A stretch of 45,135 bases of DNA, taken from Dehalococcoidia bacterium. GTDB lineage: Bacteria > Chloroflexota > Dehalococcoidia > UBA2979. This document shows positions 15,762 through 22,832 of this stretch, piece after piece. The position numbers and the translations under genes are program-made. Location of the stretch: positions 1 through 45,135 of the forward strand of contig WHSU01000027.1 of NCBI GenBank assembly GCA_009379925.1, in the 5' to 3' direction. The first letter of the stretch is position 1; every line of letters begins with the position of its first letter. Under the pieces are notes generated by a model. It had not been told where the DNA came from. It saw only the letters and a list, made by a program, of their open reading frames with translations, and did no database searches.

Positions 15762-17186
15762 ATGTCTGTTCTGCGTTCGAATCGCAGCCGCGAGGCTGTG
15801 GCAGGGAAGCTGCGCGCTGCAACCGGCGGCTTCGCGAAGAAGATGATGCTTTCGATGGCGGCGGCGGGCCTTGCGGCCTTCGCCCTGGCCGCGCCGGCCT
15901 CGGCGGACGGTCTGCTGGGCGGACTGCTCGGCGGCGACGACGAGGGGCTGCTCGGAGGGGTAACCGGCACGGTCGATGACCTCCTGGGCGGCGCCGGTGG
16001 CGGCGGACTCACCGAGGACCTGCCGGTCGTCGGTGGCGCCGGCGACCTGACGGGCGGCCTTCCGCTGATCGGTGGGGGTGGTCTCGCCGATGGGATCATC
16101 GGCGGCAACGACGGCCTGCTGACGGGCCTGCTCGGACAGGGCACCGACCTGGGCAACCTCACGGGGACGGGCGTGCTGAGCGGCTTGCTCGGCAGCAACG
16201 GCGAGGGCGCCGGCGATGTCGTGGCCCTCGTCGAGGTGCTGGCGTCCGGAGTGGCGGGCCCCGAGGGGCTGCGGCTGGCGGAGGAGATCAACCTCTGCCT
16301 GGCCAACTGCCCGGACTACCGCTTGCTCGGCCTGCACGCCTTGACCAGTGACGAACTGGCGCCGGGCATCCTGCCGCAGGTTCACGGGGACCTCTGCGTG
16401 CCCGGCCCGTGCCACGGCACGACAGACCAGCACCTGCTTGACGCCGACCTCCGCACGGCCGGCAGCGACCTGCTGCCGGACACCACCGTCGAGGCGTGCG
16501 CCGCCGGCGACTGCTGGACGGACGGGCGCACCGGGAACGGACTCGCGCTGGCGCGGGTCGCGACGGCGGACCACACGCTGGTGCCGGCGATCACGGCCGA
16601 CGCCTGCGTGGTGGCCGTGTGTGAAGGCGACGACTACACCGCGGACGGCGTCCTGGGCGCCACGCTGCTGGTGGAGCCGGACGGCACTGTCCTGGGCAAC
16701 GAGCTGCTGGGCTCGCTGGGCGCGGACGCCTGCGTGCTGGCGACCTGTGAGCACGCGGACCGCTACCGCTCCGGCGTGCTGACGATCGACCTCATGAGCG
16801 ACGACGAGACGCTGCTGCCCGGTGTGGACGGCGTCATCTGCGTGCTCGCGGTGTGCTCGCAGGCGGACCCGACGGATGACCCGACGGACGACCCAACGGA
16901 TGACCCAACGGACGACCCGACGGACGACCCGACGGACGACCCGCGGCGGCAGTCGACGGACGGTCCGCCGCTGGTGCTGAGGCCGCCGACCACCACGACG
17001 GACCGCACGCCGAACGAGCTCGTCTCGACCATCGGCGTCGGGCTGCCGAATGCCGGCGTCGCGCCGGCGGACGCCGACAGCGGTTCGGCCTTCGGTGGCT
17101 GGCATTGGGCGGCGGCCGCCGCCGGCCTGCTCGCGGTCGCGGGCGGCTGGGTGGCCGGGCGACGCCTGATCGCGCGGGCCCGCTAG
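15762..17186 (+). CDS. Secreted surface protein 2 with CX4C repeats, PTDD stalk and LPNAG sorting signal
   Basis: 474 residues, no recognised family. The signal peptide ends near ALAAPASA-DG (residue 48). Residues 50-145 are Gly/Leu-rich (GLLGGLLGG, VDDLLGG). Six cysteine pairs follow at 179/183, 212/217, 246/251, 282/287, 324/329 and 360/365, the last five spaced CX4C at about 34-42-residue intervals, so a disulfide-closed repeat domain is likely. DPTD repeats six times (369-392) as a rigid stalk. The C-terminus has LPNAG (428-432), a hydrophobic helix (about 448-466) and a basic tail RRLIARAR, the layout of a sortase sorting signal. ATG 15762 follows AGGGATGA. Its gene precedes sortase 2. 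It is probably wall- or membrane-anchored by a sortase; binding target unknown. Confidence 0.78.
   Translation: MSVLRSNRSREAVAGKLRAATGGFAKKMMLSMAAAGLAAFALAAPASADGLLGGLLGGDDEGLLGGVTGTVDDLLGGAGGGGLTEDLPVVGGAGDLTGGLPLIGGGGLADGIIGGNDGLLTGLLGQGTDLGNLTGTGVLSGLLGSNGEGAGDVVALVEVLASGVAGPEGLRLAEEINLCLANCPDYRLLGLHALTSDELAPGILPQVHGDLCVPGPCHGTTDQHLLDADLRTAGSDLLPDTTVEACAAGDCWTDGRTGNGLALARVATADHTLVPAITADACVVAVCEGDDYTADGVLGATLLVEPDGTVLGNELLGSLGADACVLATCEHADRYRSGVLTIDLMSDDETLLPGVDGVICVLAVCSQADPTDDPTDDPTDDPTDDPTDDPTDDPRRQSTDGPPLVLRPPTTTTDRTPNELVSTIGVGLPNAGVAPADADSGSAFGGWHWAAAAAGLLAVAGGWVAGRRLIARAR
16866..16937 (+). repeat. Six tandem 12-bp units encoding DPTD
   Basis: Six in-frame copies of GACCCGACGGAY with synonymous changes (CCG/CCA and GAT/GAC at two positions) encode Asp-Pro-Thr-Asp. 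The repeat is inside surface protein 2, between the cysteine-repeat domain and the sorting signal. It can expand or contract by 12 bp without frameshift, so stalk length may vary between strains. Confidence 0.9.
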
Positions 17187-17192
17187 CTGCGC

Positions 17193-17241
17193 GATGTGCC
17201 CGGGCGAGGGGCCACGTGGCCCCTCGCTCCGGGTGCACATC
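17193..17241 (+). terminator. Very strong hairpin between surface protein 2 and sortase 2
   Basis: A 12-bp perfect inverted repeat (GCGAGGGGCCAC with GTGGCCCCTCGC, 17204-17227) is extended by CCCGG/CCGGG and GATGTG/CACATC with small bulges. This gives a stem of about 23 bp whose tip is a tight CACGTG. It starts 6 nt after the stop of surface protein 2 and ends 2 nt before the AAGGAGC ribosome binding site of sortase 2. There is no U-tract. It may act as an attenuator, a 3' stabiliser or an RNase III site that sets the ratio of substrate to sortase. The 24-bp palindrome could also bind a protein. Confidence 0.6.
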
Positions 17242-17255
17242 GAAAGGAGCGAGGC

Positions 17256-17891
17256 ATGAGTCTGCGTCATCGATTCCGGCAGCGCGGCACCCTGCTGCTG
17301 AACATCGCCGCTATCGCGGCTGCCGTCGGCGTACTTGTCACCACCCTCTGGGGTGGCGAAGGCCGGCCCTGGGACCTCGGGGGGATCTCACGCGGAACCG
17401 CCGCCGGGGTGTGCTGCGACTTCCCGCCGGTCGACCGCGCGTCGCTCGCACCTGTCGAGCGGCTGGTGATCCCCGCCATCGAGGTGGACGCGCCCGTGAT
17501 GGAGATGGGCGTGGACGCCGCGAATCAGATGGAGATCCCCGACCGCCCCGATGTGGTCGCCTGGTACGGCTTCACCGCCCTGCCCGGGACAGCCGGGAAC
17601 GCGGTCTTCGCCGCCCACGTGAACTGGCACGACGGGGCGCGGGCGGTCTTCGAGGACCTCGACGCCCTCCATGTCGGTGACGAGGTCCGACTGGTCCGCG
17701 AGGACGGTGCCGAGCTGCGCTATCGCGTGACCTCGCTCGAGTCGGTGGATGCGCTGGAGGGGGCTGCCGACTCGGTGGTCGCGGACACGCCCGGCGAGAC
17801 GCTCACGTTCATCACCTGCCACGGCGCCTACGACCCCGGACTTCGGCAGTACGTCGAGCGTCTGGTGGTGAGGGCGGTGCGATGGCCGTAA
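17256..17891 (+). CDS. Class E/F-type sortase (sortase 2)
   Basis: 211-residue membrane-anchored sortase. The signal anchor is LLLNIAAIAAAVGVLVTTLWG; the catalytic domain begins near residue 65. The triad is His121 (VFAAHVNWHDGA), Cys188 (TFITCHGAYD) and Arg202 (YVERLVVRAV). VIPAIEVDAPVMEMGVDAAN and WYGFTALPGTAGN match the family, and the second block parallels sortase 1. ATG 17256 is set by AAGGAGC. A CC pair (GVCCDF) precedes the catalytic domain. It directly follows the gene for the LPNAG protein, which makes that protein the most likely substrate. The two sortases are similar only in the core and probably have different targets or steps. Confidence 0.92.
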   Translation: MSLRHRFRQRGTLLLNIAAIAAAVGVLVTTLWGGEGRPWDLGGISRGTAAGVCCDFPPVDRASLAPVERLVIPAIEVDAPVMEMGVDAANQMEIPDRPDVVAWYGFTALPGTAGNAVFAAHVNWHDGARAVFEDLDALHVGDEVRLVREDGAELRYRVTSLESVDALEGAADSVVADTPGETLTFITCHGAYDPGLRQYVERLVVRAVRWP

Positions 17892-17983
17892 CCACACTGC
17901 GCCCGGCGGCGCGTCCGCATCGCCCCGCGCGGCCTAGACCTTGCCAGCCAGGTAACTCCCGCCGCACGAAAGGGGGCAGCCAC

Positions 17984-18349
17984 GTGCCCCATCGCTATGT
18001 GCTGGTGGTGGATGACGACCCCGCCGTCCGCCACCTGATGACCGTCACCCTCGCGGATGCCGGCGTCCCCGTCGCCGGCGCCGCCGATGGACAGGAGGCG
18101 CTGGCTCTGGTCGGCTACCGGGTGCCCGAGTTGATCTTCATGGAGCTCGACCTGCCCATCATGGACGGCTGGGCGCTGGCCGCTGCCCTGCTCACACGCG
18201 GCATCGAGGTGCCGCTCGTCGTCATGACAGGCAGCGGGCTGGGCCACACGGCCGCCCGCAAGCTGGACGCCCAGGGCTACCTCGGAAAGCCCTTCGAGGC
18301 CCAGGACGTGCTACGCCTCCTGCGCACGCTGGTGGGGGTGACCTCGTGA
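17984..18349 (+). CDS. Stand-alone receiver domain with Glu in place of the phospho-acceptor Asp
   Basis: 121-residue single receiver domain. It keeps the acidic pocket (VLVVDDDPAVR), Thr82 (VVMTGSG) and Lys102 (YLGKPFEA). The third strand reads LIFMELDLPIMDGW, so the residue that aligns with the phospho-acceptor Asp is Glu54. By analogy with D-to-E mutants this could mimic the phosphorylated state, or the protein may not be phosphorylated. GTG 17984 has AGGGGG upstream; an ATG at 17882 overlaps the sortase gene and adds a low-complexity Arg/Pro-rich leader. It follows sortase 2 and is coupled by a GTGA overlap to the next gene. No output domain is present, so a protein-protein role is likely. 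Confidence 0.85.
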   Translation: MPHRYVLVVDDDPAVRHLMTVTLADAGVPVAGAADGQEALALVGYRVPELIFMELDLPIMDGWALAAALLTRGIEVPLVVMTGSGLGHTAARKLDAQGYLGKPFEAQDVLRLLRTLVGVTS

Positions 18350-18930
18350 CGACGCAACGACGGCAGCCGCCCCGGTCACGCGATGGCGGAGGAGGCGGAG
18401 CAGGACGACCTGACGTACTGATGCCGGGCCTCACGAACCCGATCGTAGGGCTGTCCAGCCCGCACGCCTGGCAGCACATCATCACGACGTCGCTGACCGC
18501 GGCGGCCGCTTCGGTGTGCTTCCAGCGCATCGCGCCGCAGTTCCGCGCGTTCCGGCTCTCGATCGATGCGCGCGGAGTGAGGCCCGCGCTGCGTTTCAAC
18601 GACGACGTGGGCGCCAACTACGCCCAGCGGCAAGTCGCCCCGAACCGCTCGACCGTTGTGGGGTCGCGGCGCACCGGGCAACCCTGGTTGGTGCTGCCCG
18701 AGTCGGGGCCGGACAGCCTTACTGTGCTCATCGCGAAACCCGGCGCGCGTAGCCTCGCGCAGGTCGTCGCGGTGGTGGTGGCGGAAGGCCCGATGGGGCG
18801 CTCGACCTGCCCCGACGAGTTCACGGGCGAGTGGGACAGCGACACGCTGATCCATCGCATCGATGTGCTGGCCACGGCCGGCGACTTCGGTCCCGGCACG
18901 AGCGTGCGTCTGGAGGGCATCCGCGTCTAG
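18346..18930 (+). CDS. Beta-sandwich protein with virion-like RFNDDVGANY motif
   Basis: 194 residues, function unknown. Residues about 40-190 look all-beta: a repeated pattern FRAFRLSIDARGVRPALRF, the motif RFNDDVGANYAQRQV, and a C-terminal strand pair ending DVLATAGDFGPGTSVRLEGI. The FN-D-G-NY block resembles the FNGDTGxNY block I recall from phage tail-fibre and minor structural proteins, where it lies in a jelly-roll-like domain. That is pattern memory, not a search result. No signal peptide is seen. GTG 18346 overlaps the receiver gene stop (GTGA), and GGGGGTGA precedes it. It lies 67 bp before the lysozyme-like lipoprotein. No other phage genes are nearby, so it may be a domesticated structural protein. 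Confidence 0.65.
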   Translation: MTTQRRQPPRSRDGGGGGAGRPDVLMPGLTNPIVGLSSPHAWQHIITTSLTAAAASVCFQRIAPQFRAFRLSIDARGVRPALRFNDDVGANYAQRQVAPNRSTVVGSRRTGQPWLVLPESGPDSLTVLIAKPGARSLAQVVAVVVAEGPMGRSTCPDEFTGEWDSDTLIHRIDVLATAGDFGPGTSVRLEGIRV

Positions 18931-18997
18931 CTGGCGTCTCGCTCGACGGGGCCATGCTACCGTGGGGCAGGCCGCTCCCGAGCGAATAGGTGACCGT

Positions 18998-20215
18998 GTG
19001 AGAGGCGACTCGCACACCTCGCGTGAGGGCGCCGCGGGCCGGCCCCCGGCCGGCGTGCCCAGGCGTAGGGCAGTCGATCCCTGGAGAGCGCGCGGCCTCC
19101 TTGCGGGGCTGTCGATGCTCGTCGTCTGGGTCGCGGCCGGCTGCTCGTCACCCGACGGGGCCTCCACGCCGGACGCGGACAGGGCCACACCCGAAGTCGC
19201 CGTCACCTTGTCTCCAACGCCCAACCGGCCAGCCGCGACCGGGACATCGGAGGCCGGCCCACCCTCAGCGATCGAGGTCGTCGCCCTCCCCGGCCAGACA
19301 CTCGCCGCACTGGCGGAGCCGCACCTCCCGGCCGGCAGGGCGCTGATCGAGTTCGTCGCGGCGATCGCGGTGTTCAACGGCATCGAGGACCTCGACCGGC
19401 TGGAGGCCGGTCAGGTCGTGCGCATCCCCACAGCGCCCACGGCGCCGCCGGCGGCCGCTGAAGCCGCCACCGGGACCCCCGCCGCGAGCCCACCCACTCC
19501 GCAGCCCACCGTCGCGCCGCCTCGGGCGACCGTCGAGTCGCCGCTGGCGCCGCCCGCGCCTGTCTACTTCGCGACGCTGCCGCCGGGCGCGACGCTGCCC
19601 TCGGGCGCCACCTGTGCGGACTGGGTACGCCCGGCCCCCGAATCGCACCCGGAAAACCGGGACGCGAACCAGCGGACGGGTGCGACGGGCGTCCGTATCG
19701 ACGGGGCGACCGAGCGGTTCAACGAGCAGTACGCGGGCCGCATCGACGGCCGGTACGCGGGGACGACCGACGAGATCATCCAGTGGGGCGCCTGCAAATG
19801 GGGCTTCGACGAAGACCTGACACGGGCGCGGGCCTGGGTCGAGAGCAGCTGGCGGCAGTCGATGACCGGTGATGAGACAGGGGATGGAGACCAGTGTCGC
19901 CTCGCCGGTCTCACTCCGCCGTGCGCGCAGTCGTACGGGCTGCTGCAGGTGAAGATCACCGTGCATGAGGGGACGTCGCCTCATGCCTTGGTGTCGTCCG
20001 CCTACAACGTCGACTACGCCCTCGCGTGGCTGCGCGCGTGCTTCGAAGGCGACTTCGATTGGCTCGGCCCGGCATATGGAGCCGGCGACCTGCTCGGATG
20101 CACCGGGGCGTGGTTCTCGGGTCGATGGTACGACGGCGGCGCCCGGCGCTACCTCGAGGACGTACAGCGCGCGCTGTCGGACCGGTCCTGGGAGACTGAT
20201 TCGCAACAGCAATGA
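18998..20215 (+). CDS. Lysozyme/SLT-fold lipoprotein with LysM-like module
   Basis: 405-residue lipoprotein. The lipobox VAAGC sets the mature N-terminus at Cys49. Residues 92-145 (EVVALPGQTLAALA ... FNGIEDLDRLEAGQVVRIP) read as a divergent LysM. A Pro/Ala/Thr linker (146-190) leads to LPSGATCADWVRPAPES and a lysozyme-like domain. The expected catalytic Glu282 is in ARAWVESSWRQS, followed by QSYGLLQVKI, matching the ES...GLLQ pattern of soluble lytic transglycosylases, and YNVDYALAWLRACF. GTG 18998 has AGGTGA upstream. It likely cleaves or binds peptidoglycan on the outer face of the membrane. It closes the plus-strand surface locus and would provide local wall remodelling for sortase-attached proteins, an inference from position. 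Confidence 0.82.
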   Translation: MRGDSHTSREGAAGRPPAGVPRRRAVDPWRARGLLAGLSMLVVWVAAGCSSPDGASTPDADRATPEVAVTLSPTPNRPAATGTSEAGPPSAIEVVALPGQTLAALAEPHLPAGRALIEFVAAIAVFNGIEDLDRLEAGQVVRIPTAPTAPPAAAEAATGTPAASPPTPQPTVAPPRATVESPLAPPAPVYFATLPPGATLPSGATCADWVRPAPESHPENRDANQRTGATGVRIDGATERFNEQYAGRIDGRYAGTTDEIIQWGACKWGFDEDLTRARAWVESSWRQSMTGDETGDGDQCRLAGLTPPCAQSYGLLQVKITVHEGTSPHALVSSAYNVDYALAWLRACFEGDFDWLGPAYGAGDLLGCTGAWFSGRWYDGGARRYLEDVQRALSDRSWETDSQQQ

Positions 20216-20445
20216 GACGGTACTCGGGTACGTCCGGACTAACACTGTCGGACGCTATACACGTTCGCCATCTGCGATCAGGCCGCCGCAATCCCTCGAC
20301 AAATTGGCAGGGTGAGATCGGGACGTAGCCCTCCGGTGCTACCTTACTGGCGGCCGGGCTTCGACCCATCGGGGGGCGAACGTCGGGCATCCATACGGTC
20401 GCGGGCTTAGCGATACGGGCTGTTCGCCCGGGGAGTCAAAGCGCG

Positions 20446-21117
20446 ATGGGCCGGGTACAAAGCAAGTTGCAGACGTACGGTCGAATGGTGCGATCCGGCG
20501 ACGTGAAACCGATCGCATCCGACGCGTCACGCTGGGGATGGTCCGCGAACGTTGCGTATGGAATGTGTCGCGACCTGACGGTCCCATTCTCGCCATCCCC
20601 CGCCAAGATCGAGTTCACCATCGAACCCCTCGATGCCTCCCTCGCACCGGCTGTGTTCAGCCTCGAGGGGCTCGATGCGGAAGGCCGGCGCGAACTGGCG
20701 AACCGCCGCCGCATGTGGGAAGAGGGTCTCCCGACGGCATACGTGGCCATCGACCTGGCGGGGAACCCTTGCTACTTCCAGTGGGCGCTTTCCGGAGTCC
20801 ACGACGAGTGGGTCCACGAGTTCTTCGGTGGTGGGTTCCCACGTCTCGCCGCGGACGAACTGCTCCTCGAGGGCGCCTGGGGACTCCCGGCCGCACGGGG
20901 GCAGCGGATCATGGGAGAGGCCATGAGCCGCATCACGGAGATGGGAGCGGGCGCCGATCACCGGCGCGCGATCACCTTCGTGGGCGTCGACAACGAGCCC
21001 TCTCTGCGCGGGTGCCGGACGGCCGGCTTCGAGGTGTACATCGAGCGCCACGAGAGCTGGCGCCTGGGCCGCCGCCAGTTGCGGTGGGCGCCGCCGGCCA
21101 CGCCGGCTTCGTCCTGA
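20446..21117 (+). CDS. GNAT-like acetyltransferase-fold protein
   Basis: 223 residues. The first half contains FSLEGLDAEGRRELANRRRMW and LPTAYVAIDLAGNPCYFQWAL, a strand-helix pattern. The second half reads ARGQRIMGEAMSRITEMGAG, AITFVGVDNEPSLRGCRTAGF and EVYIERHESWRLGRRQLRW, close to the end of GNAT folds (VxxxNxxSxxxxxxxGF). The pattern also matches GNAT-like proteins linked to exopolysaccharide clusters. ATG 20446 has GGGAG 11 nt upstream. It is convergent with the LysM gene and close to the FemAB-like gene. The substrate is unknown, with acyl modification of a surface glycan possible. The preceding 230 bp hold no gene; a 5-bp stem GTCCG/CGGAC (20232-20253) is the only structure seen. Confidence 0.7.
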   Translation: MGRVQSKLQTYGRMVRSGDVKPIASDASRWGWSANVAYGMCRDLTVPFSPSPAKIEFTIEPLDASLAPAVFSLEGLDAEGRRELANRRRMWEEGLPTAYVAIDLAGNPCYFQWALSGVHDEWVHEFFGGGFPRLAADELLLEGAWGLPAARGQRIMGEAMSRITEMGAGADHRRAITFVGVDNEPSLRGCRTAGFEVYIERHESWRLGRRQLRWAPPATPASS

Positions 21118-21139
21118 GCGCACGAGCCGCGGTCGCGGC

Positions 21140-21724
21140 CTAGGGCACCCTCAGCACGTGGCCCACCTCGACCCTGGTGGGTTCCGGGATGTCGTTGGCC
21201 TGGAGCAGCGCACGTAGCGGCACGTCCAGGCGGTCAGCGATCGCGGACATCCAATCGCCGCGCTTTACGACGTAGATCTTCACCCCTTCGGGCGGCGGTG
21301 AGGGGGCGCCGGCCGCCGTCGATGGCACCGGCTCGACTGTCGGGACCGGCGCGGCCGGCGGCGGGGTCGCGGTCGGATCGGGTGTCGCGGTCGCGGCCGA
21401 CTCGGCCGTCGCGGTCCGGGTGGGAAGCGGGGTGGCGGGTGGCCTCGATGCCCTGGTCGCCGTCGGGGTCGTCACGACGCCGGAGCGGCCGCCCGGCGCT
21501 GCGCCGCCGGACGCACCAGAGACCAACGACGGCGGCTGCGTACCGGCGTCCTCGGTCATCACAACGCGTCCGAAGAGTGCGAGCGTCCCGACGGCCGGCA
21601 GCAGCGCGACTAGCACGAGGCCGGCGCCGAGCCACCTCGCGCGCGAGCAGGTCGCCGCCAGCAGGCTGGCGCTCGAGGCGACCGCCAGCGTCGCCGCGAG
21701 GAACGCAATCGTCGTGCCGTCCAC
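21140..21724 (-). CDS. LysM-domain membrane protein
   Basis: 194 residues. Two N-terminal hydrophobic helices (TTIAFLAATLAVASSASLLA and WLGAGLVLVALLPAVGTLAL) anchor it. A Pro/Thr/Ala-rich spacer of about 80 residues (TPLPTRTATAESAATATPDP) would span the wall. One LysM repeat closes the protein (IYVVKRGDWMSAIADRLDVP then IPEPTRVEVGHVLRVP). GTG 21724 has a good GGAGGT. It is 58 bp after the FemAB-like gene on the same strand and may be the last gene of the polysaccharide operon. A structural role linking membrane and peptidoglycan is likely; no enzyme domain is present. Confidence 0.85.
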   Translation of the reverse strand: MDGTTIAFLAATLAVASSASLLAATCSRARWLGAGLVLVALLPAVGTLALFGRVVMTEDAGTQPPSLVSGASGGAAPGGRSGVVTTPTATRASRPPATPLPTRTATAESAATATPDPTATPPPAAPVPTVEPVPSTAAGAPSPPPEGVKIYVVKRGDWMSAIADRLDVPLRALLQANDIPEPTRVEVGHVLRVP

Positions 21725-21782
21725 CGTCAGACCTCCACTACCCGCTCCGTCCCGGGCCGCGTGCTTGAGTTACATCGATGCT

Positions 21783-22832
21783 TCACGCGAAGTACCGGTA
21801 CAGCAGGTCTCCGGCGCCGCTGCGTACGCCCTCCGGGACGGAATCGTCGGTGAGCAGTCTCGTCAGGTCACTCAGGACCGACCGCAGGTGTTCTCCCGAG
21901 GGGTTGCAATAGCCGGCCGGCGCGTAGCGCAGTATCGAGATGCGCCGCTCTTCCGTTGCGAACTTCTGTTTGTAGCGGATCAGCCCCGGCTGATCGGCAT
22001 CACTGAGTCCCCAGTCGAAGTTCGAGCAGCCGAGGCGACGTGCGAGTCCGAGGCCTTCCCATGCCAGCAGGTCGTTGGGCCGCACCTCGAGCTCGTCGAG
22101 CGCCGAGGCGTTCAACTTGTAGTACAGCGTCCCGCCCCACTGGAGAGCGACCACGCCACCGATCACGCGGTCACCAAGACGCGCCAGCAACACCACCATC
22201 CGGCCCGTCGTACTGAACTCGCGATGCATCGCTTCGAAGAATGCCCAGGGCTGTGCGAGCAAGTGATATTTGCGGCGTCGCACCTCACGGTGGAGTTCGT
22301 AGAAGGCTCGCAGCTCCTCCAGGCTGTCGCCAAACGAGACCGCCACGCCGCGACCGCGCGCCTTGCGCACGTTCCGCCGGGCCGCGCCGCGCAGTTGTCG
22401 CCACTGCTCGTCTTCGCTACCGGCGACCGCCGTCTCGTGCCAGAACGCCGTCCCGCGCTCCTCGAAGCGAGCATCCCTCCGAGGGCCGTCTTCGCGAAGG
22501 CACTTGAGGGTCACCGGCCACCCCGAGCGGAGCAGCGACTCAACAAGCGCGGCCCAGTCGGTATCGTCGCGAACCAGTGGGTCGCTGTAGTCGGAGAACG
22601 GCAGGCTCACGATGCGGTTGCCCACCGCATCGGTGATCGGGACGTACGCGAGACCCGCCCGGGGCTGTCCCGACCCGTCGACGATCATCCCGGCGCTGGG
22701 CTCCAGCCCGTAGCCCTGCGCCACCGCTCGGATCCACGGCGGCGAGGTGAACAGCGAGCCCATGGGCGAGCAGGCAACGAGCGCCTCCCACCGCGCATCG
22801 CTCCGAGGGTCCACCGTGATCTGGTTGCTCAT
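21783..22832 (-). CDS. FemAB/GNAT-like acyltransferase of the exopolysaccharide operon
   Basis: 349-residue protein with a duplicated acetyltransferase-like fold. Features include LFTSPPWIRAVAQGYGLEPS near the start, WRQLRGAARRNVRKARGRGV (the RNxRKA block of FemAB-related proteins), FYELHREVRRRKYHLLAQPW, then GDRVIGGVVALQWGGTLYYK, and the late DWGLSDADQPGLIRYKQKF. This is the pattern of FemAB-like PEP-CTERM/XrtA-associated and other polysaccharide-linked proteins. The ATG overlaps the sugar-transferase stop by 4 bp (ATGA). It probably transfers an acyl or aminoacyl group to a lipid-linked or surface saccharide; the donor is unknown. Confidence 0.85.
   Translation of the reverse strand: MSNQITVDPRSDARWEALVACSPMGSLFTSPPWIRAVAQGYGLEPSAGMIVDGSGQPRAGLAYVPITDAVGNRIVSLPFSDYSDPLVRDDTDWAALVESLLRSGWPVTLKCLREDGPRRDARFEERGTAFWHETAVAGSEDEQWRQLRGAARRNVRKARGRGVAVSFGDSLEELRAFYELHREVRRRKYHLLAQPWAFFEAMHREFSTTGRMVVLLARLGDRVIGGVVALQWGGTLYYKLNASALDELEVRPNDLLAWEGLGLARRLGCSNFDWGLSDADQPGLIRYKQKFATEERRISILRYAPAGYCNPSGEHLRSVLSDLTRLLTDDSVPEGVRSGAGDLLYRYFA

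Noticed and set aside
16866..16937. Tandem 12-bp repeats as a possible CRISPR array
   Set aside because: Units are contiguous without spacers, in frame and encode DPTD inside a gene.
15594..17270. Long minus-strand open frame opposite surface protein 2
   Set aside because: The composition is dominated by Arg, His and Gln with VVRRVVRR repeats that mirror the PTDD codons. The plus strand has signal peptide, cysteine repeats and a sorting signal.
17882..17983. Earlier ATG for the receiver gene, overlapping sortase 2
   Set aside because: It adds a Pro/Arg-rich leader not typical of receivers. GTG 17984 has AGGGGG at good spacing.
18346..18930. Prophage region call
   Set aside because: Only one virion-like domain is present. 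No integrase, terminase, portal or capsid genes and no att repeats are seen nearby.
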